DNA of 64,000 nt, from the NCBI GenBank assembly GCA_963795385.1, contig CAWCHK010000007.1, positions 62,001 through 126,000 of the forward strand. The letters are read 5' to 3'. Made by a program: the position numbers and the translations under genes. Under the pieces are notes generated by a model. It was given only the letters and a program-made list of their open reading frames with translations, was not told the origin of the DNA and did no database searches. This document shows positions 50,622 to 58,988 of this stretch, piece after piece (positions within the stretch are counted from its first letter, which is position 1; each line of letters starts with the position of its first letter). Source of the stretch: CAVURS01 sp963795385 (GTDB lineage Bacteria > Actinomycetota > Actinomycetes > Actinomycetales > CAVURS01).

Positions 50622-50666
50622 AGCGAACGGCCTGGCGCCCACAGGGGTAGGGCCAGGCCGCTCGCT
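50622..50666. terminator. Hairpin after the small Cys/His gene
   Basis: AGCGAACGGCCTGGC pairs with GCCAGGCCGCTCGCT with one mismatch around a 15-base loop, between convergent genes. Good two-way terminator candidate. Confidence 0.75.
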
Positions 50667-50704
50667 GGTGATCGTAGGTCAGCGTCGAGCGGATGCCGCT
50701 GCGA

Positions 50705-51850
50705 CTACGGTGTCGCCGCTCGCAGCGTGCCGAGCAGGCCGTGCGACTCATCGTCCGGCCCGGCGGTGAAGACCAGCTCGTCCGTCCCGCCCTCGGTGCC
50801 ACTGCCCACGATCAGCGACCACAGGCCGTCGATGGTGATGGGGTGGTCCTGGCCGTCGCGCAGGGTGCCGACGAAGGACAGGGTGTTCGGGCGGAACGCG
50901 TGGATCCGGCCGTTGCCGAAGTTGCCCACGATCAGATCGCCGGAGAACGCCCCGAAGCCGGCCGGAGCGATGGCCATGCCCCACGGGGCATCCAGCCAGC
51001 GGGACCCGGCGAGCCGGTGCACCAGCTGACCGCTCAGGGTGAAGATGTCGACCCGACCCAGGCCGGGACCGTCCACCTCGTCCAGGCCGTCGGCCTTGGC
51101 GTACGCGACGTACACCCGGTCACCGGACACCATCACGTTGAAGGGCGCGAAGCCCTTGGGCAGCATGCGGTCGACGAAGGCGTTGGGGAAGTGCACGCGG
51201 CCCCAGGTGCTGTTGTACATCTCCACCTGGCCGGAGCCGAAGTTGGCCGCGTACAGCCTCGGGCCCTTCGGCGTCTGGCCCATGGCCAGGCCCTTGTAGA
51301 TCGCGTGCGGCGTCACGATCGCGTCCTGCGCCTGGGTCGAGGTGGCTCCAGGGGCCGATGCCCCCACCGTCGGGTTCCAGCCGGTGATGTGGCCGGTCTC
51401 GCCGACGAAGAGGAACTTCGCCGGTCCGCTCGACGTGTCGGCCGCAGTGACGACGAACCCGCTGGACGGGTTCGACGCCTGCCCGGTGGGCGCACCGCCG
51501 GGGATCGTCACGACGAGCGGCGCGATGCTTTGCGGGCCGCCGTGCACGCCACCTGCGTACAGCGTCGACAGGCCAGGACCGTTGTCGGACACCCACAGCG
51601 GGCTCGCGGGGCCGGTCGTCGTGGCGGGGAGGAACGAGACTCCCCATGGGTTGACCAGGTTCTTGTCCTGGATCTGGGCCCAGCCGGCGACGTCGGAGAC
51701 GAGGTTGGTCTGGGTGTAGGCGGGGGCCGCGAGTCGGGCCGCGGGATGGGCGCCGGGCTGCGCGGTGGCGCTGGTGGCGGGAAGGGCGACGGCGAGAGCA
51801 AGGCACGCACCGGCTGCGAGAACAGGTGGGCGCCATCGAGTGATCGTCAT
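50705..51850 (-). CDS. TIGR03118-family secreted protein
   Basis: 381 residues from ATG 51850 with GGAG upstream. Signal peptide (LAAGACLALAVALPATSATAQ) then a beta-propeller-like domain typical of TIGR03118: QTNLVSDVAGWAQIQDKNLVNPWGVSF, PLWVSDNGPGLSTLY, and APWGMAIAPAGFGAFSGDLIVGNFGNGRI. Function unknown; exported. Divergent from the large regulator with a 181-base gap. Confidence 0.9.
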   Translation of the reverse strand: MTITRWRPPVLAAGACLALAVALPATSATAQPGAHPAARLAAPAYTQTNLVSDVAGWAQIQDKNLVNPWGVSFLPATTTGPASPLWVSDNGPGLSTLYAGGVHGGPQSIAPLVVTIPGGAPTGQASNPSSGFVVTAADTSSGPAKFLFVGETGHITGWNPTVGASAPGATSTQAQDAIVTPHAIYKGLAMGQTPKGPRLYAANFGSGQVEMYNSTWGRVHFPNAFVDRMLPKGFAPFNVMVSGDRVYVAYAKADGLDEVDGPGLGRVDIFTLSGQLVHRLAGSRWLDAPWGMAIAPAGFGAFSGDLIVGNFGNGRIHAFRPNTLSFVGTLRDGQDHPITIDGLWSLIVGSGTEGGTDELVFTAGPDDESHGLLGTLRAATP

Positions 51851-52031
51851 GGTGTGCTCCTCTAGGCGTGGTTCGCCCGGCTGGGGCGAACCCGACCCAC
51901 ATACGGCGGCCGGTCGCGATCGGTTCACCCGAACGGAGCAACGGCCTGTCGCCCCACTGCTCCGGCTCGGCCGGCAGTCGCCCCCGCCGCTCAGTGGATA
52001 CTGCGGGGAGGCCAGCGGTCCGGGAGGTGAC

Positions 52032-55000
52032 ATGGCGGTGGCGGCACCCCTGCGCGCGGAGATCCTGGTCCGGCTGGTCGGGCCGTTCGAGGTGCTGCGG
52101 GACGGCGCTCCGGTCGGCGCAGCGGAGCTGGGCAGCCGCAAGGCCCGCCTCCTGGTCAAGCTGCTGGCCGCCGAGCGGGCCCGGGTCGTCACCGTCGACC
52201 GCGTCGTCGAGGTCCTCTGGGCCGGCGAGGCTGGACCGCGCCGCCCCGCCGAGAACGTCGCGACGCTGGTGAGCCGACTGCGTCGGGTCCTCGGTCCTTC
52301 CTGGGTCGAGGGCGGCCGCGACGGCTACCGCCTGGCCCGGCCGCCCGACGTCACGGTCGACCTGGACGAGGCGCAGGGCTGGGTCTCGGAGGCCGAGCGT
52401 CGTGACAGTGCCGGTGAGCCCGGCCTGGCCCTCGCCGCCGCGTCCCGCGCGATCGATCTGCTGGGGGCCGGTCAGGCGCTCGAGGACGAACCCGACGCGG
52501 ACTGGTCCCAGCCGGTGCGAGCGCAGCTGATCTCGTTGCTGCGCAAGGGAAGGCACGTACTGGCGCAGGCCGCACTGGACGCCGGAGACCCGCGACTGGC
52601 CGAGTCGGCGGCGCAGGCCGCGCTCGCGGCCGACCCGTACGACGAGCCGGCCTGCCGGTTGCTGATGCGCGCCCTCCAGGCGCTGGGCGAGCCGGCCCGG
52701 GCGCTGGTCGCGTTCGCGGCGCTCCAGGACCTGCTGGCGGCGGACCTGGGGGCAGACCCGGCACCCGAGACGCGTGACCTGCACCTGGCGCTGCTGCGGG
52801 ACGCGCCGACGACCCGCGTTCGGCCGAGCGGCAATGACGCCGAGACCCTGGGGCTGGTGGGGAGAGGAGAGGAGCTGCGCCGCCTTCGGTCGGCCTGGAA
52901 CGACGCCGCGGCGGGGGCGGGTTCGCTGGTGCTGGTGGTGGGCGAGGCGGGCATCGGCAAGACCCGGCTCTGCGAGGAGCTCGTCGCCATCGCGTCGACC
53001 ACGGGCGGCACCGTCCTGCGGGCGCGCTGCCACGAGGCCGAGCGCTCGCTCTTCCTGCAGCCGGTCGTCGACGCCGTGGACGGCGCGTTCCGGACCCTGC
53101 CGCCGGAGCTGACCCGGTCCGCGGCCGACGACGCGGCCGAGGTCCTGGCCGGGCTCGTGCCAGCGGCGGCGGCCCTACTCGGGCCGGCCGGGCCTCACTC
53201 GGGCCGGACCTCCGCGCAGCTCGAGCGGCGCCGGGCGTTCGAGGCGGTCGACGGGTTCGTCCGGCGACTGTCGGTGCCGGGGCCCGTGCTGCTCTACCTC
53301 GACGACCTGCACACGGCCGGCCGGGCCACGGTCGAGCTGCTGCACTACCTGAGCCGGCACGCGCCGACCCGCCGCGTGCTGCTGGTCGCGACGGTGCGAG
53401 CCGAGGAGGGCGTGGAGCTGCTCGACCTGCTGGCCGGCGTCGGCAGCCGGCTCGATCTCGCGACGCTGCCCCCGGCCGCGGTGGCGCGCCTGGCGGCGGC
53501 CGCCGGGCGACCCGAGCTGGCCGAGCCGATCCAGCGCCGGACCGGCGGGCACGCACTGTTCGTCGTCGAGACGCTGCGCGCGCTCGCCGCGGGCGAGGAG
53601 GGCGTCCCGCGGTCGTTGCAGGACACCGTGCTCGCCCGGGTGCGGCGGGCCGGTGCGGGGGTGGAGGAGGTGCTGCGGGCCGGATCCGTCCTCGGCAGCA
53701 GCTATGACCCGGCCGTCGTGGCGACGATGCTCGGGACGCCGATGTCGGCCGTGGTCACCCGCAGCGAGGAGGGCCTGGGCGCCCGGTTGCTCGTCCCGCG
53801 GGGCCGGGAGTACGAGTTCGCCAACGACCTGGTCCGCGAGGTCCTCTACGCCACGACGTCCGTGCCGGCCCGGCTGGCCTTCCATCACCAGGCCGCCGAT
53901 CTGCTCACCGATCGTCCGGAAGCCGTTGCGGGACATGCAGTTGCGGCCGAGGACTGGCCGCGGGCGGCCCGGGCCCTGCTCCGCGCCGGGGAGCAGGCGC
54001 TCAGCCGTTACGCCGCTGCGGACGCCGAGGAGCTGCTCGGTCGCAGCCTGGAGGCGGCCGCCCGGTCCGGTGACCTGGACGTGCGCGCTCGGGCCCTGCT
54101 GGCGCGAGCGCATGCGCGGGTGGCTCGCGCGGGGTACCAGGACGCCCTGGCCGATCTCGAGCTCGCGGTCCAGGTCAGCCGGGACACGGGCGACCAGCGG
54201 CTGGAGATGCGCGCGCTGCGGGCGCTCGGCGGTGAGGCGCAGATCGCCCTGGGCCGTCCGGTCGAGGAGATGACCGGTCACCTGCAGCACGCCCTGCGCC
54301 TGGCCACATCGCTCGGCGACCGTGCGATGGAGGCCGACCTGCTGGCCTGGATGGCCATCCTCGCGAGCAACGCGCTGCGCTTCGACGAGGCCGTCCGGCA
54401 CGGGCGGCGCGCGGTCGACGCGGCCCGGGCGTCCGGCGACGTGGTGGCCCTCGTCGCCGCGCTGGACGGGCGCAAGACCCCCCTGGCCTACCTCGGCGAG
54501 ATCGACGAGCTGGAGCCGGTCCTGACCGAGCTGCTCCCGCTGCTGCGCCGGGTGGGCGACACCTTCCGCCTGCACTGGACGATCTTCGAGTCCGGCTTCC
54601 CCGCCGTTGCGGCGGGCGACTGGGCGACGGCGGCCGCGAGGTTCCAGCTGGCCCTGGACAGCTGCCGCAGCAGCGGGCTCTCGGCGTACGCGCCCTGGCA
54701 CGTGGCCCATCTGGGGTGGCTGGCCCGGCTGCAGGGCCGTGACGACGAGGCGCTGGAGCTGGGCCGGCTGGCGGTCACGCTCAACGAGGAGCTGCCGCAC
54801 GCGTGGTGCGGCGCTACCGCCGCCGCGCTGCTGGGAGGCACCTTGATCGAGACCGGGCAGCGCGAGGCGGCCGTCCCGGTGCTCGAACGCGGCTGCGGGC
54901 TGGCCGGCCAGCACGGGTCGGAGGCCTACCTCTTGCGCTGTCTCGCGCCGCTCGCCGAGGCGACCGGGTCCCACGAGGTGCTGGCCGAGGCGGACGCGAT

Positions 55001-55313
55001 GCTCAGTCGGGTCGGTACGCCGCCCGGGTCGGCCTGGATGGGCGGGGACTTCACCTACCTCAGCGTCGCGCGGGCCTGGCTGTCGGCCGGGGAGCCGGCC
55101 CGGGCCCGCGCCGTGCTGGCGCCGATGCTCGTTGTGGCGCAACGGGTTCCATGGGTCGCGGCACTGGCCCAGGGCAGCCTGGTCGACGCCGTGGCCGCGT
55201 CCAGGCTGGGCCTCGACGACGAGGCGCGGAGCCTGATGCAGGTGGCGGCGGACCTCGCGCGACGCTTCGGGCTGGCTCGGGTCGAGCAGGAGGCGACGGC
55301 CGGCCCGGCCTAG
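52032..55313 (+). CDS. Large SARP-type regulator with BTAD, AAA ATPase and TPR repeats
   Basis: 1093 residues from ATG 52032, with GGGAGG upstream. Residues 1-95 are an OmpR-type DNA-binding domain (VRLVGPFEVLRDGAPV...KARLLVKLLAAERARVVTVDRVVEVLW); the BTAD repeat region follows to about 265. Then an AAA-type ATPase with Walker A GEAGIGKT and Walker B LLYLDDLH, and TPR-like helices to the end. No C-terminal LuxR domain is seen. AfsR-like regulators of this size often control secondary metabolism. The divergent TIGR03118 gene and the convergent hydrolase-glycosyltransferase gene are possible targets. Confidence 0.88.
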   Translation: MAVAAPLRAEILVRLVGPFEVLRDGAPVGAAELGSRKARLLVKLLAAERARVVTVDRVVEVLWAGEAGPRRPAENVATLVSRLRRVLGPSWVEGGRDGYRLARPPDVTVDLDEAQGWVSEAERRDSAGEPGLALAAASRAIDLLGAGQALEDEPDADWSQPVRAQLISLLRKGRHVLAQAALDAGDPRLAESAAQAALAADPYDEPACRLLMRALQALGEPARALVAFAALQDLLAADLGADPAPETRDLHLALLRDAPTTRVRPSGNDAETLGLVGRGEELRRLRSAWNDAAAGAGSLVLVVGEAGIGKTRLCEELVAIASTTGGTVLRARCHEAERSLFLQPVVDAVDGAFRTLPPELTRSAADDAAEVLAGLVPAAAALLGPAGPHSGRTSAQLERRRAFEAVDGFVRRLSVPGPVLLYLDDLHTAGRATVELLHYLSRHAPTRRVLLVATVRAEEGVELLDLLAGVGSRLDLATLPPAAVARLAAAAGRPELAEPIQRRTGGHALFVVETLRALAAGEEGVPRSLQDTVLARVRRAGAGVEEVLRAGSVLGSSYDPAVVATMLGTPMSAVVTRSEEGLGARLLVPRGREYEFANDLVREVLYATTSVPARLAFHHQAADLLTDRPEAVAGHAVAAEDWPRAARALLRAGEQALSRYAAADAEELLGRSLEAAARSGDLDVRARALLARAHARVARAGYQDALADLELAVQVSRDTGDQRLEMRALRALGGEAQIALGRPVEEMTGHLQHALRLATSLGDRAMEADLLAWMAILASNALRFDEAVRHGRRAVDAARASGDVVALVAALDGRKTPLAYLGEIDELEPVLTELLPLLRRVGDTFRLHWTIFESGFPAVAAGDWATAAARFQLALDSCRSSGLSAYAPWHVAHLGWLARLQGRDDEALELGRLAVTLNEELPHAWCGATAAALLGGTLIETGQREAAVPVLERGCGLAGQHGSEAYLLRCLAPLAEATGSHEVLAEADAMLSRVGTPPGSAWMGGDFTYLSVARAWLSAGEPARARAVLAPMLVVAQRVPWVAALAQGSLVDAVAASRLGLDDEARSLMQVAADLARRFGLARVEQEATAGPA

Positions 55314-57430
55314 AGAAGCTCGACGATCCGCTCGGCGGCCCGGCGCGCGCCGTCGGTCTCCACCGGCCGGTAGTCCACGGTCCGTCCGAGCTCCTCGGCC
55401 ATGGCCGCCGCGAGCCGCTCCGGCTCGGTCTCGGTGAACTCCATCCGGTGGCCCGCGCCGTAGCGGTCCAGGCGGTGCCGCACGTGGAAGTTCTGCTCGA
55501 AGTGGTGCCGGAGCGGCACGTAGATGAACGGCCGCCGGTTGGCCGTCAGCTCCATGGTCGTGGTGAGCCCGCCCTGCACCACGGCCAGGTCGCAGACCGC
55601 CAGGTGCTGGTAGAGGTCGTGAACGTAGCCGCGCACCTCCAGGCCGTCGTGGGTGGGGAGGCCGGCCGGGTCGATCCGCGGCCCCGCGACGACGATCATC
55701 CGCAGCTGCGGCACGAGGGCCTTGGCGTGCGGGTAGGCGGCGATGACGCGGCGCAGCAGGTCGCCGCCGACACCCGACCCGCCGACGGTGACGACGCACA
55801 CCTGCTCGTCCTCGCGGTAGCCCAGCCGGGCCCGGACCTCCGCCGGGTCGGCGACCTGGTGCGGGTCGAAACCCGTGACGTAGCCGACGAAGTCGAAGTT
55901 CTGCTGGGACCAGTCACGGATCGCCGGCAGGTCCGGACCGAGAAGGTCGGGGACGACGTCCTCCGGGTTGCCGACGAAGAGGGACCGGTCGCGCAGCCGG
56001 GGGAACCGCGCCACCTGCTCGACCATCTCCGCGTTGTAGTCGGCGGTCAGCGCGGCCTCGGCGTCGCCGCCGTCCGGCATCGGCAGCCAGCCGACGAAGT
56101 CGGTGAGCCAGACGTACGGCGCCCGCTTGAGCTCCGGGTTCTCGTGCAGGAAGTAGTCCAGCTCCCAGGCCTCGTCGCCCACCCAGGCGTCGTAGTGCTG
56201 CTCCTCGACCAGGTCCGAGAAGACCATGAAGTTGTTGACCAGGATCTCGTCCATCCGGCGGATGGTCCGGAAGGCGTGCAGGTCGTGCTCGGCCGCCTCG
56301 GACTCGATGTGCCCGGACTCGCTGGCCAGGAACGCGGACGCCGGATGGATCGCCTCCCCGCGCCGTTCGAGCAGCTCGGTGAGCGGGTGCTGGGCCAGCC
56401 AGTCGACCTGAACGTCCGGGCGCAGCCGCCGGACCTCGTCGGCGATCGCGATGTCCCTGCGCGAGTGACCGAGCCCGATGGGGGAGGAGAGGTAGAGCAG
56501 CCGCTGGGGACGGTTCAGCGGGCGAGTCCAGCGGCGTACCAACGGTTTTGACCCGAACTGGTCGAGGAAGTCCCGGATCGCGTGGTTGACGACGACCGGC
56601 TCCCGGCTCTGCGGGACGTGTCCCGCCCCGGCGAGGCTGAGCAGGCGCCCGCCGGTGATCTCGGCGACGGTGCGGCTGCGGTCGAGCGGCTGGCAGTAGT
56701 CCAGCTCGCCGTGGATCGTCAGGACCGGGCAGGTGATCCGCCCGAGCAGCGCCTCGGTCTCCTCGCGCGAGGACGAGGAGACCGGCCCGGCGTCGTGCAC
56801 CAGCATCGTCTCCGGCTCGATCTCCAGGCCCCAGCTGATGCAGTCCTCGATCTGCTTGGTCGAGTGCGGCTCGCAGATCAGGGTGTGGAAGAAGAAGTCC
56901 AGGTAGCCGGGCCAGTCCTTCAGCCAGTAGTTGCGGTTGTCCTTGTCCCACCCCTCGTAGACGTCGAGCACCGCGTCGAAGTCGGTGGCGACCCGCTCGG
57001 GGAACGGCTCGGTCAGGAACGGCGCCCAGGTGGCGATGCTGACGACGCCGACAGCGCGGTCGGGATGCGTGGCCGCGGTCAGCAGGGCACGCCAGCCGCC
57101 GGTGCACATGCCCACGAGAACGGCCCGGTCGACCTCGAGCTCGTCCATCACCGCGATGGTGTCCTGGGCGAACTCGGCGTCCGCGTATGCCTGCGGGTCG
57201 CTGGGCCGGTCCGAACGGCCGTTGCCGCGGGGGTCGATCGTGATCACGCGGGTCCGGCGGGCGAGGTAGGGCACCTGCGCCTTCCAGGCCTGGGAGTGGA
57301 CCATCGCGTCGATGGGGACGAAGACGACCGTCGGCAGTTGTCCGTCCTCGGCCGGCTCGAACGCCTCGTAGGCCACCTTGACGCCGTCGCGCTCGATGAA
57401 GCCCGACCGGTCCGGATATCTCGCGCGCAT
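55310..57430 (-). CDS. Alpha/beta-hydrolase fused to a MurG/GT28-like glycosyltransferase
   Basis: 706 residues from ATG 57430. Residues 10-300 form an alpha/beta hydrolase with nucleophile loop VGMCTGGWRAL (Cys in the usual Ser/Cys/Asp place), LTIHGELDYCQP and LAGAGHVPQ with the late His. From about 315, LLYLSSPIGLGHSRRDIAIADEVRRL opens a GT28-type fold whose C-terminal half has TVGGSGVGGDLLRRVIAAY and the donor-site segment DLAVVQGGLTTTMELTANRRPFIYVPL. Its 3' end overlaps the SARP stop by four bases (convergent). Function of the fusion is unknown. Confidence 0.86.
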   Translation of the reverse strand: MRARYPDRSGFIERDGVKVAYEAFEPAEDGQLPTVVFVPIDAMVHSQAWKAQVPYLARRTRVITIDPRGNGRSDRPSDPQAYADAEFAQDTIAVMDELEVDRAVLVGMCTGGWRALLTAATHPDRAVGVVSIATWAPFLTEPFPERVATDFDAVLDVYEGWDKDNRNYWLKDWPGYLDFFFHTLICEPHSTKQIEDCISWGLEIEPETMLVHDAGPVSSSSREETEALLGRITCPVLTIHGELDYCQPLDRSRTVAEITGGRLLSLAGAGHVPQSREPVVVNHAIRDFLDQFGSKPLVRRWTRPLNRPQRLLYLSSPIGLGHSRRDIAIADEVRRLRPDVQVDWLAQHPLTELLERRGEAIHPASAFLASESGHIESEAAEHDLHAFRTIRRMDEILVNNFMVFSDLVEEQHYDAWVGDEAWELDYFLHENPELKRAPYVWLTDFVGWLPMPDGGDAEAALTADYNAEMVEQVARFPRLRDRSLFVGNPEDVVPDLLGPDLPAIRDWSQQNFDFVGYVTGFDPHQVADPAEVRARLGYREDEQVCVVTVGGSGVGGDLLRRVIAAYPHAKALVPQLRMIVVAGPRIDPAGLPTHDGLEVRGYVHDLYQHLAVCDLAVVQGGLTTTMELTANRRPFIYVPLRHHFEQNFHVRHRLDRYGAGHRMEFTETEPERLAAAMAEELGRTVDYRPVETDGARRAAERIVELL

Positions 57431-57488
57431 CGCCGTCCTCCTCGCGGTCCTCGCCCACCACGGGCCGTGCCACGACCCTGCCGAGCCC

Positions 57489-57520
57489 CATTGCAGTCCG
57501 ATCGCAACGAACCTGCAATG
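57489..57520. promoter_or_regulatory. Inverted repeat CATTGCAG-N16-CTGCAATG
   Basis: Perfect 8-bp arms (57489-57496 and 57513-57520) in the 164-base gap between the divergent fusion gene and methyltransferase gene. Arm spacing suits a dimeric regulator binding both promoters. Confidence 0.5.
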
Positions 57521-57594
57521 CCTCCGAGCAGCCTGCATCCGTCGGGCCATCCCCACGGGGAGAGACCGTCCCGGCACCGACCAAGGAGGATGCA

Positions 57595-58650
57595 ATGGCA
57601 CTGGATGACGCGAAGCTCGGCGAGTTCCTGGGCAGGTTCGTGACCGACCTCGGTGCGACGGTTGCCGCAGGCAACGTCGTCATCGGCCACCGGCTGGGTC
57701 TCTACGGCGCGCTTGCCGAAGGTGACGCCACGGCCGACGAGCTGGCCGCCCGGACCGAGACCAACCCGCGGTACGTCACGGAGTGGTTGCGGGGGCAGGC
57801 GGCCGGCGGCTACGTCGAGTACGACGCGGCGACCGAGACGTACTCCCTGACGGAGGAGCAGGCGTTCGTCCTGGCCAACCCGGACGGCGCGGTCTACGCG
57901 CCCGGGGCGTTCGTGCTGGCGCTCGGCGCCCTCAAGGCCGAGGGGAAGATCACCGAGCGGTTCCGCACCGGCGAGGGCCTGGGCTGGCACGAGCAGGACG
58001 AGGACGTCTTCGTCGGCTGCGAGCAGTTCTTCCGCCCCGGCTACATCGCGAACCTGGTGCCCGCGTGGATCCCGGCGCTCGAGGGCGTCGAGGCGAAGCT
58101 GCAGGCCGGTGCCAAGGTCGCCGACCTCGGCTGCGGCCTGGGCGCGTCGACCGTGCTGCTCGCCGAGGCCTACCCGGAGTCGACCTTCGTCGGTTCCGAC
58201 TACCACGCCCGCTCGATCGAGCTGGCCGGCAAGCGGGCCAGCGACGCCGGTGTGGCCGACCGCGTCTCGTTCGAGGTCGCGACGGCCGCGGACTTCTCCG
58301 GCACCGGCTACGACCTGGTCGCGACGTTCGACTGCCTGCACGACATGGGCGACCCGCTGGCGACGGCGACGCACGTCCGCGAGGCGATCGCGCCGGACGG
58401 CACGTGGCTCGTGGTGGAGCCGTTCGCCGGTGACTCGGCGAGCGAGAACATGAACCCGGTCGGCCGGGTGTACTACAACTTCTCGACGCTGCTCTGCGTG
58501 TCCAACGCGCTGTCGCAGCACGGCGGCTACGCGCTCGGCGCCCAGGCCGGCGAGGCCGCGATCCGCCGGATCGCAACGGAGGCCGGGTTCACGCGCTTCC
58601 GCCGGGCCGCGGAGACGCCGTTCAACCTGGTCTACGAAGTCCGGCCCTAG
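57595..58650 (+). CDS. SAM-dependent methyltransferase (Rv2258c-like)
   Basis: 351 residues from ATG 57595 behind AAGGAGG. N-terminal winged-helix-like dimerisation region (GATVAAGNVVIGHRLGLYGAL, ELAARTETNPRYVTEWLRGQAAGGYV), then the SAM fold with motif I VADLGCGLGASTVLLAEAYPES and motif III-like DGTWLVVEPFAGDSASEN. Related to multi-purpose O- or N-methyltransferases including Rv2258c. Divergent from the hydrolase-GT gene, so they may tailor one metabolite. Confidence 0.9.
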   Translation: MALDDAKLGEFLGRFVTDLGATVAAGNVVIGHRLGLYGALAEGDATADELAARTETNPRYVTEWLRGQAAGGYVEYDAATETYSLTEEQAFVLANPDGAVYAPGAFVLALGALKAEGKITERFRTGEGLGWHEQDEDVFVGCEQFFRPGYIANLVPAWIPALEGVEAKLQAGAKVADLGCGLGASTVLLAEAYPESTFVGSDYHARSIELAGKRASDAGVADRVSFEVATAADFSGTGYDLVATFDCLHDMGDPLATATHVREAIAPDGTWLVVEPFAGDSASENMNPVGRVYYNFSTLLCVSNALSQHGGYALGAQAGEAAIRRIATEAGFTRFRRAAETPFNLVYEVRP

Positions 58651-58988
58651 TGGACGGCACCGGCGCGATCAGGAGGTCGGGCCTGACCGACGCCAGCCAC
58701 GTGTCCGGGTTCGCCTGCGCAGCTCCCGGCCGGTTTGTGCCGTCCCTCTGACGCGGTCCGTCTGCGCCGGCCCTACACCCTCTCGAAGGGGATGTCGGGG
58801 TCGGCGAGGCGGGCCGCGTCCGGCTCCGAGGGCCGCTGCTGCGTGGTGCTGAGCACGGGGTAGGGCTACCCCCCGCACGGTTCGGCAAGTCAGCACCCGT
58901 GATCCGGGGACGAGAAGCCGGGAGCGTTGAGACGTCAACGAACCCTGCGGTTGCGCGGCAGCTGCACCCTCCCGGAAGAGGCACCTCT
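58651..58988. other. Gap without a convincing gene (338 bp)
   Basis: No open frame here has plausible codon use or a ribosome site. A short inverted pair, GGACGGCAC (58652-58660) and GTGCCGTCC (58738-58746), is present but far apart. The right end must hold the MMPL promoter; GGAAGAGG at 58973-58980 serves its start. Confidence 0.6.

Noticed and set aside
58669..58938. 89-codon minus-strand frame in the 58.7-58.9 kb gap
   Set aside because: Arg/Pro-rich composition, no ribosome site and no recognisable motif.
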